This document shows positions 1 through 10,915 of a stretch of 64,000 bases of DNA, piece by piece. The notes under the pieces were generated by a model, which did not search any database, was not told the origin of the DNA, and saw nothing but the letters and a program-made list of their open reading frames with translations. Source of the DNA: Mesobacillus selenatarsenatis SF-1 (GTDB taxonomy: Bacteria > Bacillota > Bacilli > Bacillales > Cytobacillaceae); assembly GCF_000813125.1 (NCBI RefSeq), contig NZ_BASE01000134.1, positions 1-64,000 on the forward strand, in the 5' to 3' direction. Every line of letters starts with the position of its first letter. Within the stretch, counting starts at the first letter, position 1. A program made the position numbers and the translations under genes.

Positions 1-1
1 T

Positions 2-330
2 GTTCGGCCAAAACAACCACTGAGATCGCTGGAAATGTCTGAAATAGCCCCTGGTTCGGACAAAACAACCATTGGGATCGCTGGAAATGTCTGAAGTAGC
101 CCTAGGTTCGGCCAAAACAACCACTGGGAAGGCTGGAAATGTCTGAAGTAGCCCCAGGTTCGGCAAAAAACTACCACTGGGATCGCTGGAAATGTCCGAA
201 GTAGTCCTAGTTTCGGCCAAAACAACCATTGGGATGGATGGAAATGTCTGAAGTAGCCCCAGGTTCGGCCAAAACAACCACTGGGATCGCTGGAAATGTC
301 CGAAGTGACCCCATGTTCGGACAAAATATT
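2..330. repeat. 52-bp tandem repeat array (array 1)
   Basis: About six and a quarter head-to-tail copies of a 52-bp unit, each opening with GTTCGG, start at 2, 54, 106, 158, 211, 263 and 315. One copy is 53 bp because of an inserted base. Units differ at a few positions. Most carry a TGTCTGAA or TGTCCGAA half that can pair with TTCGGACA or TTCGGCCA at the start of the next unit (clearest at 298-322), so the array could form serial hairpins. No reading frame is maintained. Positions 331-519 hold no recognisable gene. The array may continue left of the window. Confidence 0.9.
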
Positions 331-519
331 ATAGTAAGTTAGAACGTAATACATACTCAGAATCTTTCCTATGAGAAACTGCTGCATTTTTCAAGTAGTG
401 AGCCCTATTCTTCAGGTACATTTAAATCAGCTTTCAGTACTTTCCCGCCAACTTCCTTCATATATATGATAAAAATGGACAGGCCGGGGTGAGGGAAGTG
501 TGTGTGATGAATTTCTGTT

Positions 520-753
520 ATGAAGAGAGTCTATCTGATGATCTTTAGATTGTTTGTTTTGACGATTGGTTTTGGACTGGCTGTTTCGGGAGGGATCAGC
601 TCAATCGCTTATTTGAATATGATTGTAGCTGGGCACGGTCTGGATGAGTATTTAGCTTTTGTATCGAGGAGAGTGGAGTGCTACTTGCTGCCGGCTGGAA
701 TCGGGATCATTTGGTTAAGTATTTATTGGCCTCATAATAATGATATAAATTGA
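520..753 (+). CDS. Small two-helix membrane protein, unrecognised
   Basis: A 77-residue protein with two predicted membrane segments, one at about residues 8-30 and one at about 53-70, joined by a short polar stretch containing RRVE. It has no signal-peptidase or metal motif that I can see. The start is uncertain: ATG 520 has no good ribosome site at the right distance, while ATG 538 sits about 9 bases after GAAGAGAG and would give 71 residues. It precedes yjbA and points the same way. I do not recognise the family, and translation itself is likely but unproven. Confidence 0.5.
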   Translation: MKRVYLMIFRLFVLTIGFGLAVSGGISSIAYLNMIVAGHGLDEYLAFVSRRVECYLLPAGIGIIWLSIYWPHNNDIN

Positions 754-835
754 TCTTCCTTTTAAGGAATATTTTTACTTAGTGATGCCCATACTGATGG
801 ACAAACAGTTTCTTGAAGTGAGGGGTTATAAAATC

Positions 836-1582
836 ATGTTGTATCTTCATGATGTCTGGGTAAACTGGTTCGAAGGGGAAGAGAACGGTTATAATGTTTG
901 CCATTTCCACGAATGGCGGAAGGATGATGGAGTTGAGCTGCTTGACCAGGTGCCGCTCCTTAAAATTGACCATCTTCTATTTAATTACATTGAGAATGAT
1001 TTATCAGAGTTGCCACAACAGCTTCTGGATGACATTTACCGTAAGGCATATTTGAGGAAAAACCATGAACGTACACAGCTTGATTACTGTTTCGTTGTTT
1101 CCGATGGAACTGGCATACTGGCTGTAGATACCATCGGCTATAATATCCCAATCCGAAAGAGCCGGCTTATTCCGCGCCAGGAGCAGCTCGTGTACGAAAT
1201 GATTGAAAATCAGGATACGATCCAATATGGGTTCAATGATCAAAGTGCCTTAAAGGACTTCCATATTTTATCGCCTGCTCCGGATTTAATGAGAGGGCTG
1301 ACGCGTAAGGAAAGGCAGTTGAAGCAATTATTGTTCATGGCCATGGACCAGTTGAGTTCCTCAAAAAATGTGGCTGAAGTCCGTTACTGGTTCACTGAAT
1401 GGAAACCTGAACTATATGAAGAGATTCAACGCCTTGGATTTGAAGAGGTATGGGAACGGTTATTTGAAGAGACAAAGTTTGGCTGGTCACATAAACACGA
1501 GAAGTTTTGCGAAAACATCATTAAAGGACAATCCTTTTTCGAAAAACTTTGGGAAATGGAACACGGCCCTAAGGTAAACTGA
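836..1582 (+). CDS. yjbA: UPF0736 family protein YjbA
   Basis: A 248-residue cytoplasmic protein of unknown function belonging to the UPF0736/YjbA family. It is recognised by the N-terminal [14 protein letters not shown] and the following [14 protein letters not shown]. The frame is open from 782, but ATG 836 is preferred because GAGGGG lies 10 bases upstream and the family begins at this methionine. It has no signal peptide or membrane segment. As in Bacillus subtilis it lies next to trpS, but here it converges on trpS across a shared bidirectional terminator, so the two are not cotranscribed. Confidence 0.85.
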   Translation: MLYLHDVWVNWFEGEENGYNVCHFHEWRKDDGVELLDQVPLLKIDHLLFNYIENDLSELPQQLLDDIYRKAYLRKNHERTQLDYCFVVSDGTGILAVDTIGYNIPIRKSRLIPRQEQLVYEMIENQDTIQYGFNDQSALKDFHILSPAPDLMRGLTRKERQLKQLLFMAMDQLSSSKNVAEVRYWFTEWKPELYEEIQRLGFEEVWERLFEETKFGWSHKHEKFCENIIKGQSFFEKLWEMEHGPKVN

Positions 1583-1611
1583 TAAGCAACAGTATTGAAA
1601 TCTATTGCGAA

Positions 1612-1644
1612 AAAACGGAGCTGACATTGTGTCAGCTCCGTTTT
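1612..1644. terminator. Bidirectional terminator yjbA/trpS
   Basis: A perfect 15-bp inverted repeat (1612-1626 and 1630-1644) with a 3-base loop, flanked by A and T runs so that it works from both sides. It serves the convergent genes yjbA and trpS. Confidence 0.9.
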
Positions 1645-1647
1645 GTT

Positions 1648-2649
<1,002 letters not shown>

Positions 2650-2723
2650 CTATAAGTATATATCTTGTTCTCTTTCTGTCTGAATGTATTTACATTAACT
2701 TAAAAACAGAAGAAAAAAGAACA

Positions 2724-2986
2724 CAAAAAAGACCATTCGCCCTAAATTCTAGGGACGAATGGTCCGTGTTGCCACCCTAATTACTCACGAATGAGTCACT
2801 CTGCCCATGCCTCAGTGAAGCATGGATTCCTTTAACGCAGGAATACGCCTGGATCTACTTAAGTTCAAACCAGAAGCTTAAAAGTCCATTCCAATTGCCA
2901 GGCTGTTTGTTTTCACCAACCACAAACTCTCTGAAAAGCCTTGAACAAGTGTACTACTCTTCATCATCGCTTTTAACGTTTTATTA
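2724..2986 (-). promoter_or_regulatory. T-box leader (tryptophan) of trpS
   Basis: Read on the minus strand, the leader has a Stem I with the AGAGAG and GGTTGGTGAAAAC elements near 2905-2930. A specifier-like loop GAA-TGG-AC has the Trp codon UGG complementary to 2887-2889. The T-box AGGGTGGCAACACGG is complementary to 2764-2778. The terminator hairpin (2731-2764) is followed by a U run (2724-2730). The specifier codon agrees with the downstream gene. Binding of uncharged tRNA-Trp is expected to favour the antiterminator. Confidence 0.95.
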
Positions 2987-2992
2987 AAAATG

Positions 2993-3021
2993 ATTATAAT
3001 CAAATCAATCATGATAAGCAA
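2993..3021 (-). promoter_or_regulatory. SigA promoter of trpS
   Basis: On the minus strand, TTGCTT (complement of 3016-3021), a 17-base spacer, and TATAAT (complement of 2993-2998). The predicted start near 2986 coincides with the beginning of the T-box leader. Confidence 0.8.
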
Positions 3022-3038
3022 GAGTACCAGAAGGATTT

Positions 3039-3404
3039 TTACAGATAATAAACGGACAATGCGGCAAGCATCAACATAAAATCTAAAAGTCCAACCATTA
3101 ATAGAGGGTTGGCATTGAGGGTGACCAGTTCGGATAAAGGCGTCATCTCATGTAATGACTTTTTCTTCTCTCCCTCTTCTTTGCCAGCAAAAACAATACG
3201 AAAAGAATAGGAAATGGCGTCAAAAAACCCTGAGTTAACCGTAAAGACTATAAGAGAAGTAAACAGCAGGGTACTAGCGATGTAAAAAGAGATATTTATG
3301 TAACTGAGCAAGCTAATGCTCTGTTGATAGACAAGTGAGAGGATAAAAATCAATAGCTGTGAAATCAAAAAACCATAAAAAATTTTCCCAAATCTATTAC
3401 GCAT
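3039..3404 (-). CDS. DUF3899-type membrane protein
   Basis: A 121-residue integral membrane protein. Hydrophobic segments lie at about residues 8-24, 30-55 and 98-120, with a charged cytoplasmic loop (about 74-90, EGEKKKS). The pattern STLLFTSLIVF...GFFDAISYSFR resembles DUF3899 proteins of Bacillaceae; no function is known to me. The start ATG 3404 has AAGGGAG nine bases upstream. It lies between the T-box leader of trpS and the divergent oppA promoter, in the same direction as trpS. The family assignment rests on remembered sequence pattern. Confidence 0.6.
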   Translation of the reverse strand: MRNRFGKIFYGFLISQLLIFILSLVYQQSISLLSYINISFYIASTLLFTSLIVFTVNSGFFDAISYSFRIVFAGKEEGEKKKSLHEMTPLSELVTLNANPLLMVGLLDFMLMLAALSVYYL

Positions 3405-3597
3405 ATTTCTAAATCTCCCTTATATTGTTATTTCATAAAAGTAATTTTGAGAATAAACCTTCGGAAATAAACAAATATTACAATAAGTAACACTATGATT
3501 TTGCCCGCAAAAGGCTTATAAGACACTATTATAACACAATTCAAGGAGGAAATTTATTACTATTGTTTCAAAGTTGTAAATTTTTCGCGCAAAAATA

Positions 3598-3626
3598 TTG
3601 AACATTTAATTTAATCTATGTATAAT
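3598..3626 (+). promoter_or_regulatory. SigA promoter of opp operon
   Basis: TTGAAC (3598-3603), a 17-base spacer and TATAAT (3621-3626), 50 bases upstream of the oppA start codon. The -10 is a perfect consensus match. Confidence 0.8.
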
Positions 3627-3676
3627 AGGGAATGTAAAAAGTTTTCAGAAAACAATAATAAAGAGGGGGCATATCC

Positions 3677-5386
3677 TTGAAAAAGTCAAAATTTTCATTT
3701 CTATTGATTTTGACTCTAGTATTCTCGTTAATCCTGTCTGCATGTAACAGCGGAGACGACAATGCTGGAGACAAAGAGCCTGCTGATAAAGACGATGCAA
3801 CAGGCGAAGAAGTAGCTAATGTACCACAAGAATTAAACATGTTGGATTCTTCTGAAATCCCAACTATGGACAGCGTACTTGCTGAAGGTTCTACAAGTTT
3901 CACTTACATAAATAACGTAGGTGAAGGTCTATACCGCCTTGACCAGGATCACAAGCCAGTTCCTGCTCTTGCAGAAGGCGAGCCTGAAATCAGCGAAGAC
4001 CAGAAAGTTTACACTTTCAAACTTCGTGATTCTAAATGGTCTAACGGTGAGCCTGTAACTGCACACGACTTCGTGTTTGCTTGGCGCCGTGCGATCGACC
4101 CTGCAACTGCTTCACCTTATGGTCCATACATGATGGGCGGAAAAATCAAGGGAGCAGCTGAAATCACTGAAGCTGGAGCTGCTAAGAAAGAATACAATGT
4201 AGAAGATCTTGGCGTTAAAGCAATCGACGACAAGACTTTGGAAGTAACTCTTGAAAAGCCAGTAGTATATTGGGAAGACCTATTCGCTTTCCCAACATTC
4301 TACCCACAGAACGAAAAGTTCGTAACTGAAAAAGGCGACGCGTTCGCTAGCAATGCTGAAAACTTACTTTACAATGGTCCATTCAAAATGGAAAAATGGG
4401 AAGGTACTGACGCAACTGAGTGGGTACTTGTTAAAAACCCAGATTACCACAGTGCTGACGATGTAACTCTTGAAAAAATCACTGTTAACGTAGTTAAAGA
4501 TTCTAACTCTGCTGTAAACGCATTTGAAGCTGGCGAAACAGACATGACTGGATTGCTTTCTTCTGATATCGTTCCTTCTTATGAAGGTGATGAGCGTATG
4601 CTTACATGGATGGAGCCAGTAGTATTCTGGATCAAGATGAACCAGAAGAACGAAGCTCTTGCTAACGTGAACATCCGTAAAGCAATTGCTATGGGCTTCA
4701 ACAAAGAAGACCTAGCAAAGAGCATCCTTAACAACGGATCTATCGCTGCAAACTTCTTTGTACCAAAAGATTTCGTAACAGGCCCTAACGGAGAAGACTT
4801 CCGTGAAAAGCACGGCGACCTAATCGTTTTCAATGCTGAAGAAGCTAAGAAGCATTGGGAAACTGGTCTTAAGGAACTTGGTGTAGATAAGCTGGAAATC
4901 CGCTACCTTGGTGGAGACACTGAAGCAGCTAAGAAGACTGACGCTTATATCAAGAACCAATTGGAAACAAACCTTCCTGGCTTGACAGTCAAGCTTGAGA
5001 GCGTTCCTTTCGCAGTACGTCTAGAGCGTGACAACGCTATGGATTACGATCTTCAATTCGCAGGATGGGGCCCAGACTACGGTAACGCATTGTCGTTCAC
5101 TGACCTTTGGATCACTGACGGCGGAAGCAACAGAATGGGTTACTCTAACTCAAAATACGATGAGCTGATCAAAGCTGCTCAAGGTGAGCTTGCTACTGAC
5201 CCAGAAAAGAACTGGGAAGCACAGCAAGAAGCTGAAAGAATCATGCTTGAAGAAGATGCTGGTCTAGCGCCTGTTTACCAGCGTTCTGCTAACATCCTTC
5301 TAAACCCTGGTGTTAAAGGTCTTGCGATCTACAACTACGGTCCTGACTACAACTTCCAGTGGGTTAAGATCACTGAAGCTGAATAA
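3677..5386 (+). CDS. oppA: Oligopeptide-binding lipoprotein OppA
   Basis: The extracellular substrate-binding subunit of the oligopeptide ABC importer, membrane-anchored by a lipid. At 569 residues it has an N-terminal signal peptide with lipobox ILSAC (Cys about residue 23), an acidic linker, then an SBP_bac_5 domain with the typical GLYRLD and WSNGEPVTAHDFVFAWRR stretches. The start codon is TTG 3677, seven bases after AGAGGGGG. Its codons look highly expressed. A palindromic hairpin after the gene separates it from oppB, which fits higher synthesis of the binding protein. In Bacillus this system takes up Phr signalling peptides and nutrient peptides. Confidence 0.95.
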   Translation: MKKSKFSFLLILTLVFSLILSACNSGDDNAGDKEPADKDDATGEEVANVPQELNMLDSSEIPTMDSVLAEGSTSFTYINNVGEGLYRLDQDHKPVPALAEGEPEISEDQKVYTFKLRDSKWSNGEPVTAHDFVFAWRRAIDPATASPYGPYMMGGKIKGAAEITEAGAAKKEYNVEDLGVKAIDDKTLEVTLEKPVVYWEDLFAFPTFYPQNEKFVTEKGDAFASNAENLLYNGPFKMEKWEGTDATEWVLVKNPDYHSADDVTLEKITVNVVKDSNSAVNAFEAGETDMTGLLSSDIVPSYEGDERMLTWMEPVVFWIKMNQKNEALANVNIRKAIAMGFNKEDLAKSILNNGSIAANFFVPKDFVTGPNGEDFREKHGDLIVFNAEEAKKHWETGLKELGVDKLEIRYLGGDTEAAKKTDAYIKNQLETNLPGLTVKLESVPFAVRLERDNAMDYDLQFAGWGPDYGNALSFTDLWITDGGSNRMGYSNSKYDELIKAAQGELATDPEKNWEAQQEAERIMLEEDAGLAPVYQRSANILLNPGVKGLAIYNYGPDYNFQWVKITEAE

Positions 5387-5433
5387 TAACTGAAGCAGTT
5401 TCTTATTTCAGAGTGTAATAATTCTGAGGATAG

Positions 5434-5465
5434 AAAGAGAGTATATCTAGATATACTCTCTTTTT
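5434..5465 (+). terminator. Hairpin between oppA and oppB
   Basis: A perfect 30-bp palindrome (5434-5463) followed by T residues, 48 bases after the oppA stop. It probably acts as a partial terminator or mRNA-stabilising hairpin that sets the ratio of oppA to the downstream genes. Confidence 0.8.
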
Positions 5466-5525
5466 CCCTGTAAAGCATTTGTCGAACAATAGGGAAAATT
5501 GAAATAATACAGGAGGTGCACCCAT

Positions 5526-6455
5526 ATGGCAAAATACCTGTTAAAAAGGGTACTTTATATGTTTTTGACTCTTTTCATCATTGCGTCCCTTACATTTTTC
5601 TTAATGAAAATCATTCCTGGTACGCCTTTTGCAAGTGCGAATAAATTGGGTCCTGCACAAATGGAAATCATGAAGGCAAAGTATGGTCTAGATCAGCCAG
5701 TGCCTGTGCAGTATGCTAAATATATTGGCAACTTGCTTCAAGGGGATCTTGGTATTTCCTTTCAATTTAACAACACTCCGGTTACTGACCTGATGTTCAA
5801 ACGTTTAGGGCCATCCATGCAGCTAGGTGCCCAGGCGATGTTATTTGGAACAATCGTTGGTATTTTACTTGGTATTTTTGCTGCATTAAGACAGAATACC
5901 TGGGTCGATTACAGTTCCACTTTTGTTGCAGTATTGGGTAAGTCTATTCCTAACTTCGTATTTGCAGGATTGCTGCAATATTTCGTAGGTGTAAAATTAG
6001 GCTGGTTCCCGGTTCTTTTCTGGCGTGGGTTTGAATATACAATCCTGCCGACTATAGCTCTGTCCATGCTGCCAATAGCAATTGCAGCTCGTTTTATGAG
6101 AACAGAAATGATTGAAGTCTTAGGCTCTGACTACATTACATTGGCAAAAGCAAAAGGAGCAAGCTTCTTTGAAATTGCTTTTAAGCATGCATTGAGAAAT
6201 GCAATGATCCCACTAGTCACTGTTTTAGGGCCATTGGCGATTTCCTTGATGACTGGCTCCCTTGTAATTGAGAAAATTTTTGCGATCCCTGGACTTGGTG
6301 AACAGTTCGTAAAATCTATTACAGTAAATGATTACCCTGTTATCATGGGAACAACCGTCTTATTTGCAGCGTTATTTGTAGTTATCATCCTTGTAGTGGA
6401 TATTCTTTATGGAATCATCGATCCACGTATCAGGCTGTCTGGAGGGAAAAAGTAA
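5526..6455 (+). CDS. oppB: Oligopeptide ABC transporter permease OppB
   Basis: The first membrane subunit of the Opp importer, 309 residues with about six helices. It starts with the OppB/DppB N-terminal module (one helix, then the ...KYGLDQPVPVQY segment). The BPD_transp_1 domain carries the EAA-like loop around ITLAKAKGASFFEIAFKHALRNAMIP, which contacts the ATPases. AGGAGG lies eight bases before ATG 5526. The stop overlaps the oppC start by one base, indicating translational coupling. Confidence 0.96.
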   Translation: MAKYLLKRVLYMFLTLFIIASLTFFLMKIIPGTPFASANKLGPAQMEIMKAKYGLDQPVPVQYAKYIGNLLQGDLGISFQFNNTPVTDLMFKRLGPSMQLGAQAMLFGTIVGILLGIFAALRQNTWVDYSSTFVAVLGKSIPNFVFAGLLQYFVGVKLGWFPVLFWRGFEYTILPTIALSMLPIAIAARFMRTEMIEVLGSDYITLAKAKGASFFEIAFKHALRNAMIPLVTVLGPLAISLMTGSLVIEKIFAIPGLGEQFVKSITVNDYPVIMGTTVLFAALFVVIILVVDILYGIIDPRIRLSGGKK

Positions 6456-7483
6456 TGGCTGACTTCGAAACAAAAATTCCAAAAGATCGTTTTAGGCCGG
6501 CAGAAATCGATTCGGCCAAGAGCGAGGAAATCAACAAGCCAAGCTTAACCTTCTGGCAGGATGCTTGGATGCGTGTCCGTAAAAATAAGGGTGCTCTTGT
6601 CAGTTTGATTGTGATGGGCATTGTTATAATTATGGCCTTGGTAGGACCATTGGTTAGCGGAAAAGAATTTGATAAACAATATGTTCCACACAATAATCTA
6701 CCACCGAAAATCCAGGGGCTTGAAAACATTAGCTGGCTTCCATTCGACGGTGTAAAGACGAATAAAGCTGGCAAAGAAATCGATATGTATGAAGTCAAAA
6801 AGGTAGATGAGTACTACTGGTTTGGAACAGACGCACTCGGACGTGACTTATTCACTCGTGTCTGGAAAGGTACCCAAATCTCCTTGTACATTGCGCTTTT
6901 GGCCGCGGTCATTGATATGATCATTGGTGTTGCTTATGGCGCAATATCTGGATATTACGGTGGAAGATTGGATAATGTGATGCAAAGGATAACCGAAATC
7001 CTTGTGGGTATTCCAACTATGATTGTTGTTATCTTGATGATCCTGGTTCTAGATCCTGGTATTATTTCCATTACGGTAGCATTGACGATTACAGGCTGGG
7101 TTGGTATGGCTCGTGTCGTGCGTGCCCAGACACTAAAACTGAAGGAACAGGAATTTGTTCTGGCTTCCAAAACTCTTGGTAACAGTGATGGTAAAATTAT
7201 CTCTAAACACTTATTGCCAAACCTTGCGGGTGTCATTATTATCAATACGATGTTCACTATTCCAAATGCGGTATTTTTTGAAGCATTCCTGAGCTTTATC
7301 GGTCTGGGACTGCAGGAGCCATACGCATCACTTGGTACATTGATTGATGAAGGATTCAAAGTACTGAGATTGCACCCACACGAAATGATAATTCCAGCTA
7401 TTGTCATTAGTGTCATTATGATTACCTTCAATATGCTGGCAGACGGATTGCGCGATGCGCTTGATCCGAAAATGCGCGATTAA
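6455..7483 (+). CDS. oppC: Oligopeptide ABC transporter permease OppC
   Basis: The second membrane subunit, 342 residues. It has a cytoplasmic N-terminus, one helix (about 47-67), a long extracytoplasmic loop of about 60 residues, then the DPP/OPP permease core beginning at YYWFGTDALGRDLFTRVWKG. The EAA loop is VLASKTLGNSDGKIISKHLLPN. The extended loop after helix 1 is usual for Gram-positive OppC. It overlaps oppB by one base and is followed 18 bases later by oppD. Confidence 0.96.
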   Translation: MADFETKIPKDRFRPAEIDSAKSEEINKPSLTFWQDAWMRVRKNKGALVSLIVMGIVIIMALVGPLVSGKEFDKQYVPHNNLPPKIQGLENISWLPFDGVKTNKAGKEIDMYEVKKVDEYYWFGTDALGRDLFTRVWKGTQISLYIALLAAVIDMIIGVAYGAISGYYGGRLDNVMQRITEILVGIPTMIVVILMILVLDPGIISITVALTITGWVGMARVVRAQTLKLKEQEFVLASKTLGNSDGKIISKHLLPNLAGVIIINTMFTIPNAVFFEAFLSFIGLGLQEPYASLGTLIDEGFKVLRLHPHEMIIPAIVISVIMITFNMLADGLRDALDPKMRD

Positions 7484-7501
7484 AGGGCAGGTGAATGTAT
7501 T

Positions 7502-8536
7502 ATGGAAAATATTTTAGAAGTTAAGGATTTAAATATCTCCTTCCATACATTTGCGGGCGAAGTTAAAGCAATCCGCGGTGTGAATTTTGAACTTAAAAAG
7601 GGAGAAACCCTTGCGATAGTCGGTGAGTCTGGCTCAGGTAAATCAGTAACGACTAAAGCAATCATGAGACTGCTTCCTCCTGGTAATTCAGAAATCAAGC
7701 AGGGTGAAATATTGTTTGAAGGCAAGGATTTAGCAAAATTGACCGACAAGCAAATGCAGAAGATCAGAGGTCAGGATATCTCGATGATTTTTCAGGATCC
7801 AATGACATCTTTAAACCCAACAATGACTGTTGGAAAGCAAATCATGGAACCATTGATCAAGCATCAAAATATGAGTAAAACTGCAGCTAGAGAACGCGCT
7901 GTTCAGCTCTTGAAGCTGGTAGGTATCCCGAAACCGGAATTGCGTATCAAGCAATACCCGCACCAATTTTCAGGCGGTATGAGACAAAGGGTTGTAATCG
8001 CAATTGCTTTGGCTTGTAACCCAAAAGTTCTAATTGCTGATGAGCCTACAACAGCTTTGGATGTTACAATCCAGGCACAGATTTTGGAACTCATGAAAGA
8101 TTTGCAGAAAAAAATTGATACTTCAATTATTTTCATTACTCATGATCTTGGAGTTGTAGCTAACGTAGCTGACCGTGTGGCAGTCATGTACGGTGGAAAA
8201 ATTGTCGAAATTGGTACTGTGGATGAAGTATTCTACAACCCGCAACATCCTTATACTTGGGGATTGATCAGTTCAATGCCAAGCCTGGATGCTAAAGAAG
8301 AGGAACTTTACGCAATTCCTGGTACGCCGCCAAACTTGTTGTATCCGCCAAAAGGTGATGCTTTTGCGCCTCGTAATGAGTATGCTATGCAAATCGACTT
8401 AGAGGAACAGCCTCCAATGTTTAAAGTGTCTGATACACATTATGCTGCTACATGGCTGTTGCATCCAGATGCTCCTAAGGTAGAACCGCCGGAAGCTGTG
8501 AAAAGCAGAATGCGTAAATTCATGGGCACGAAATAA
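7502..8536 (+). CDS. oppD: Oligopeptide ABC transporter ATPase OppD
   Basis: The first ATP-hydrolysing subunit of the Opp importer, 344 residues. Walker A GESGSGKS (about 40-47), signature FSGGMRQRVVIA (about 157-168), Walker B VLIADEPTTALD and switch histidine ITHD are all intact. The C-terminal oligopeptide/dipeptide extension, about 70 residues after ...YTWGLISSMP, is present. It acts at the cytoplasmic face with OppF, OppB and OppC. AGGTG precedes the ATG. Confidence 0.97.
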   Translation: MENILEVKDLNISFHTFAGEVKAIRGVNFELKKGETLAIVGESGSGKSVTTKAIMRLLPPGNSEIKQGEILFEGKDLAKLTDKQMQKIRGQDISMIFQDPMTSLNPTMTVGKQIMEPLIKHQNMSKTAARERAVQLLKLVGIPKPELRIKQYPHQFSGGMRQRVVIAIALACNPKVLIADEPTTALDVTIQAQILELMKDLQKKIDTSIIFITHDLGVVANVADRVAVMYGGKIVEIGTVDEVFYNPQHPYTWGLISSMPSLDAKEEELYAIPGTPPNLLYPPKGDAFAPRNEYAMQIDLEEQPPMFKVSDTHYAATWLLHPDAPKVEPPEAVKSRMRKFMGTK

Positions 8537-8557
8537 CTGTAGGAGGAGGACTGGCTG

Positions 8558-9499
8558 ATGGAAAATAGAGAAAAGCTTCTTGAAATAAAGAATCTGAAGC
8601 AATACTTCAATATGGGTCAACCGAATGAAGTAAGAGCGATTGACGGAATTACTTTTGATATCTTTAAAGGAGAAACTCTTGGATTGGTTGGAGAATCAGG
8701 CTGTGGTAAGTCCACAACTGGCCGAACAATCATCAGGCTTTATGAAGCAACAGATGGAGATGTCCTTTACAAGGGAGAAAACGTACACGGCAAGAAGAAC
8801 AAAAAAGATCTGAAGAAATTCAACAGAAGTATGCAAATGATTTTCCAGGATCCTTATGCTTCCTTGAATCCGAGGATGAAGGTTTCTGATGTTATTGCAG
8901 AGGGCATTGACATTCATGGCCTTGCAAAAAGCAATAAAGAAAGAATGGAAATGGTATATGAACTGCTTGAAACAGTTGGCTTAAACAGAGAACACGCCAA
9001 CCGTTATCCTCATGAGTTTTCAGGTGGACAAAGGCAGCGTATCGGAATTGCACGTGCACTTGCTGTGCAGCCCGAATTTATTATTGCAGACGAACCAATT
9101 TCCGCATTAGACGTTTCCATCCAGGCGCAGGTTGTCAACCTGATGAGGAAATTGCAGCGTGAAAAAGGTTTAACATACTTGTTTATCGCACATGATCTTT
9201 CAATGGTAAAATATATCAGCGATCGAATTGGTGTAATGTACTTTGGTAAGCTGGTTGAGTTAACAACAGCTGAAGAACTATACAAGAATCCGCTTCATCC
9301 GTACACGCAATCATTGTTATCAGCGATACCACTTCCGGATCCTGAGTCTGAGCGAACACGCCGACGCAAAACATATGATCCAAATGTGCATCAATATGCT
9401 GATGGCGAAGAAGTTAAGATGCGCGAAGTTGTTCCAGGGCACTATGTGTATTGCTCTGAAAAAGAACTAAAGCAATATCAACAGTCATATGTCAAATAA
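8558..9499 (+). CDS. oppF: Oligopeptide ABC transporter ATPase OppF
   Basis: The second ATPase subunit, 313 residues. Walker [10 protein letters not shown], signature [12 protein letters not shown], Walker [13 protein letters not shown] and IAHD are intact, with the [12 protein letters not shown] oligopeptide-transporter tail. It begins 21 bases after oppD behind GGAGGAGG. It is the last gene of the operon and is followed directly by a strong terminator. Confidence 0.97.
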   Translation: MENREKLLEIKNLKQYFNMGQPNEVRAIDGITFDIFKGETLGLVGESGCGKSTTGRTIIRLYEATDGDVLYKGENVHGKKNKKDLKKFNRSMQMIFQDPYASLNPRMKVSDVIAEGIDIHGLAKSNKERMEMVYELLETVGLNREHANRYPHEFSGGQRQRIGIARALAVQPEFIIADEPISALDVSIQAQVVNLMRKLQREKGLTYLFIAHDLSMVKYISDRIGVMYFGKLVELTTAEELYKNPLHPYTQSLLSAIPLPDPESERTRRRKTYDPNVHQYADGEEVKMREVVPGHYVYCSEKELKQYQQSYVK

Positions 9500-9503
9500 A
9501 CTT

Positions 9504-9537
9504 AACGATCTCTCATTTTGAGATCGTTTTTTTTTAT
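9504..9537 (+). terminator. Terminator of opp operon
   Basis: Nine-bp stem AACGATCTC/GAGATCGTT with a 7-base loop, followed by a run of T. It starts five bases after the oppF stop. Confidence 0.9.
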
Positions 9538-9704
9538 ATTAGTTGATACGAAACTTGAATTTTTGTCAGGGAATAAATTCCATGTGAAAAATTTAATCAA
9601 TAATATCTAAATCTGTCGAAAGTGGGTAAAATAGAATTATAGATTCATATTATATAGAAAACTACTGTAAAGAGTAGGCATACGTTTTGAAAGGAGAGGT
9701 GTTT

Positions 9705-10904
9705 ATGCAGTTTAAAAAAATCGCAGCAGCAGCATTATTGGCTGCCTCTTTTTCACAAGCAGGAGGTACAGTGTTTGCAGAATCGAAAACACTTGAAACA
9801 GAAAAGCTTCCGGTCAGGGAACATCAGTCATTGATTAGGGAAATACCAAAGCAGATGCCAAGGTTCAAATTCGATTCAGGTTACACATTTGAATATCCTG
9901 ATGCTGTAAGGGGAATCTATGTAACTGGGAACTCAGCTGGAGGAGAGAGGTTTAGTAGTCTTACAAAACTTATCGATGACACCGATTTAAATGCAATGGT
10001 TATCGATATAAAAGAGGACCACGGATATCTTACATACAAACCCGATGAAGATTCACCTTTCAAAGAGATTGGAAAGCCTTATATTAAAGATCCGAAAAAA
10101 CTATTGAAAACCTTGGAAGAAAAACAGATATATCCTATCGCTAGGGTAGTTGTTTTCAAAGATACCGCCCTGGCAAATAAGAAACCGGAGTGGTCATTTA
10201 AAGATGGAAATCAGGTTTGGAAAAATGGCAGAGGAGAATCGTTCGTTAATCCATTCGTGAAAGAAGTGTGGGATTACAACGTTCAAATTGCAATCGAAGC
10301 AGCTAAGATGGGTTTCCAGGAAATCCAGTTTGATTATGTTCGTTTCCCTGAGGGATTTGAAAAGAGGGATGCTACTCTTCAATATTCAATGGGTGACTAT
10401 AAGGATGTAGAAATGGATAATGTGCAAAAGAGGGTTAAAGCGGTGACTGATTTCGTGGCATACGCTCGAAAAGAGCTAAAGCCATATGATGTTAAAGTTT
10501 CTGTTGATATCTTTGGCTATACGGCAACACTTCCTGAAGCACCAGGAATCGGACAGAACTTCTCAAAAATATCTGAGAATGTTGACGTCATTTCTTCAAT
10601 GATTTATCCAAGCCATTGGACTTCTTATTTTGGAATTGCCAAGCCTGACACAGAGCCATACCGTCTCGTTCAGGAATATGCAAAATTGGAGAAGAATAAG
10701 CTTGATGAATTAAAGACCCCGCCTATTTCACGTCCATGGCTGCAGGATTTCACAGCCTCATGGTTAGGCAGTGGAAATTACCTTGTCTACGGGAAAAAGG
10801 AAGTCGAAGACCAAATCAGGGCTTTGAAGGATCAGGGCATCAATGAATATTTATTATGGAACGCAAGCAACAGATACTCACCAAATGTTGATTACACACC
10901 ATAA
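9705..10904 (+). CDS. Secreted DUF4015-type glycoside hydrolase-like protein
   Basis: A 399-residue exported protein with a signal peptide (KKIAAAALLAASFSQAGGTVFA) and no lipobox. The mature part matches the DUF4015/COG1306 putative glycoside hydrolase family, a TIM-barrel group. It shows PDAVRGIYVTGNSAGG, AMVIDIKEDHGYLTY, FQEIQFDYVRFPEG (with the likely acidic pair) and KVSVDIFGYTAT. Substrate and activity are unknown; a wall or exopolysaccharide glycan is a guess. ATG 9705 is preferred over TTG 9687 because AAAGGAGAGG lies just before it. It occupies the position of yjbB in Bacillus subtilis but is not that gene. A terminator follows. Confidence 0.8.
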   Translation: MQFKKIAAAALLAASFSQAGGTVFAESKTLETEKLPVREHQSLIREIPKQMPRFKFDSGYTFEYPDAVRGIYVTGNSAGGERFSSLTKLIDDTDLNAMVIDIKEDHGYLTYKPDEDSPFKEIGKPYIKDPKKLLKTLEEKQIYPIARVVVFKDTALANKKPEWSFKDGNQVWKNGRGESFVNPFVKEVWDYNVQIAIEAAKMGFQEIQFDYVRFPEGFEKRDATLQYSMGDYKDVEMDNVQKRVKAVTDFVAYARKELKPYDVKVSVDIFGYTATLPEAPGIGQNFSKISENVDVISSMIYPSHWTSYFGIAKPDTEPYRLVQEYAKLEKNKLDELKTPPISRPWLQDFTASWLGSGNYLVYGKKEVEDQIRALKDQGINEYLLWNASNRYSPNVDYTP

Positions 10905-10915
10905 CCTGGAAGTGA

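Noticed and set aside
5526-9499. Dipeptide (dpp) or nickel transporter instead of opp
   Set aside because: Gene order, adjacency to trpS, the OppA domain and the long OppC loop all match oligopeptide transport.
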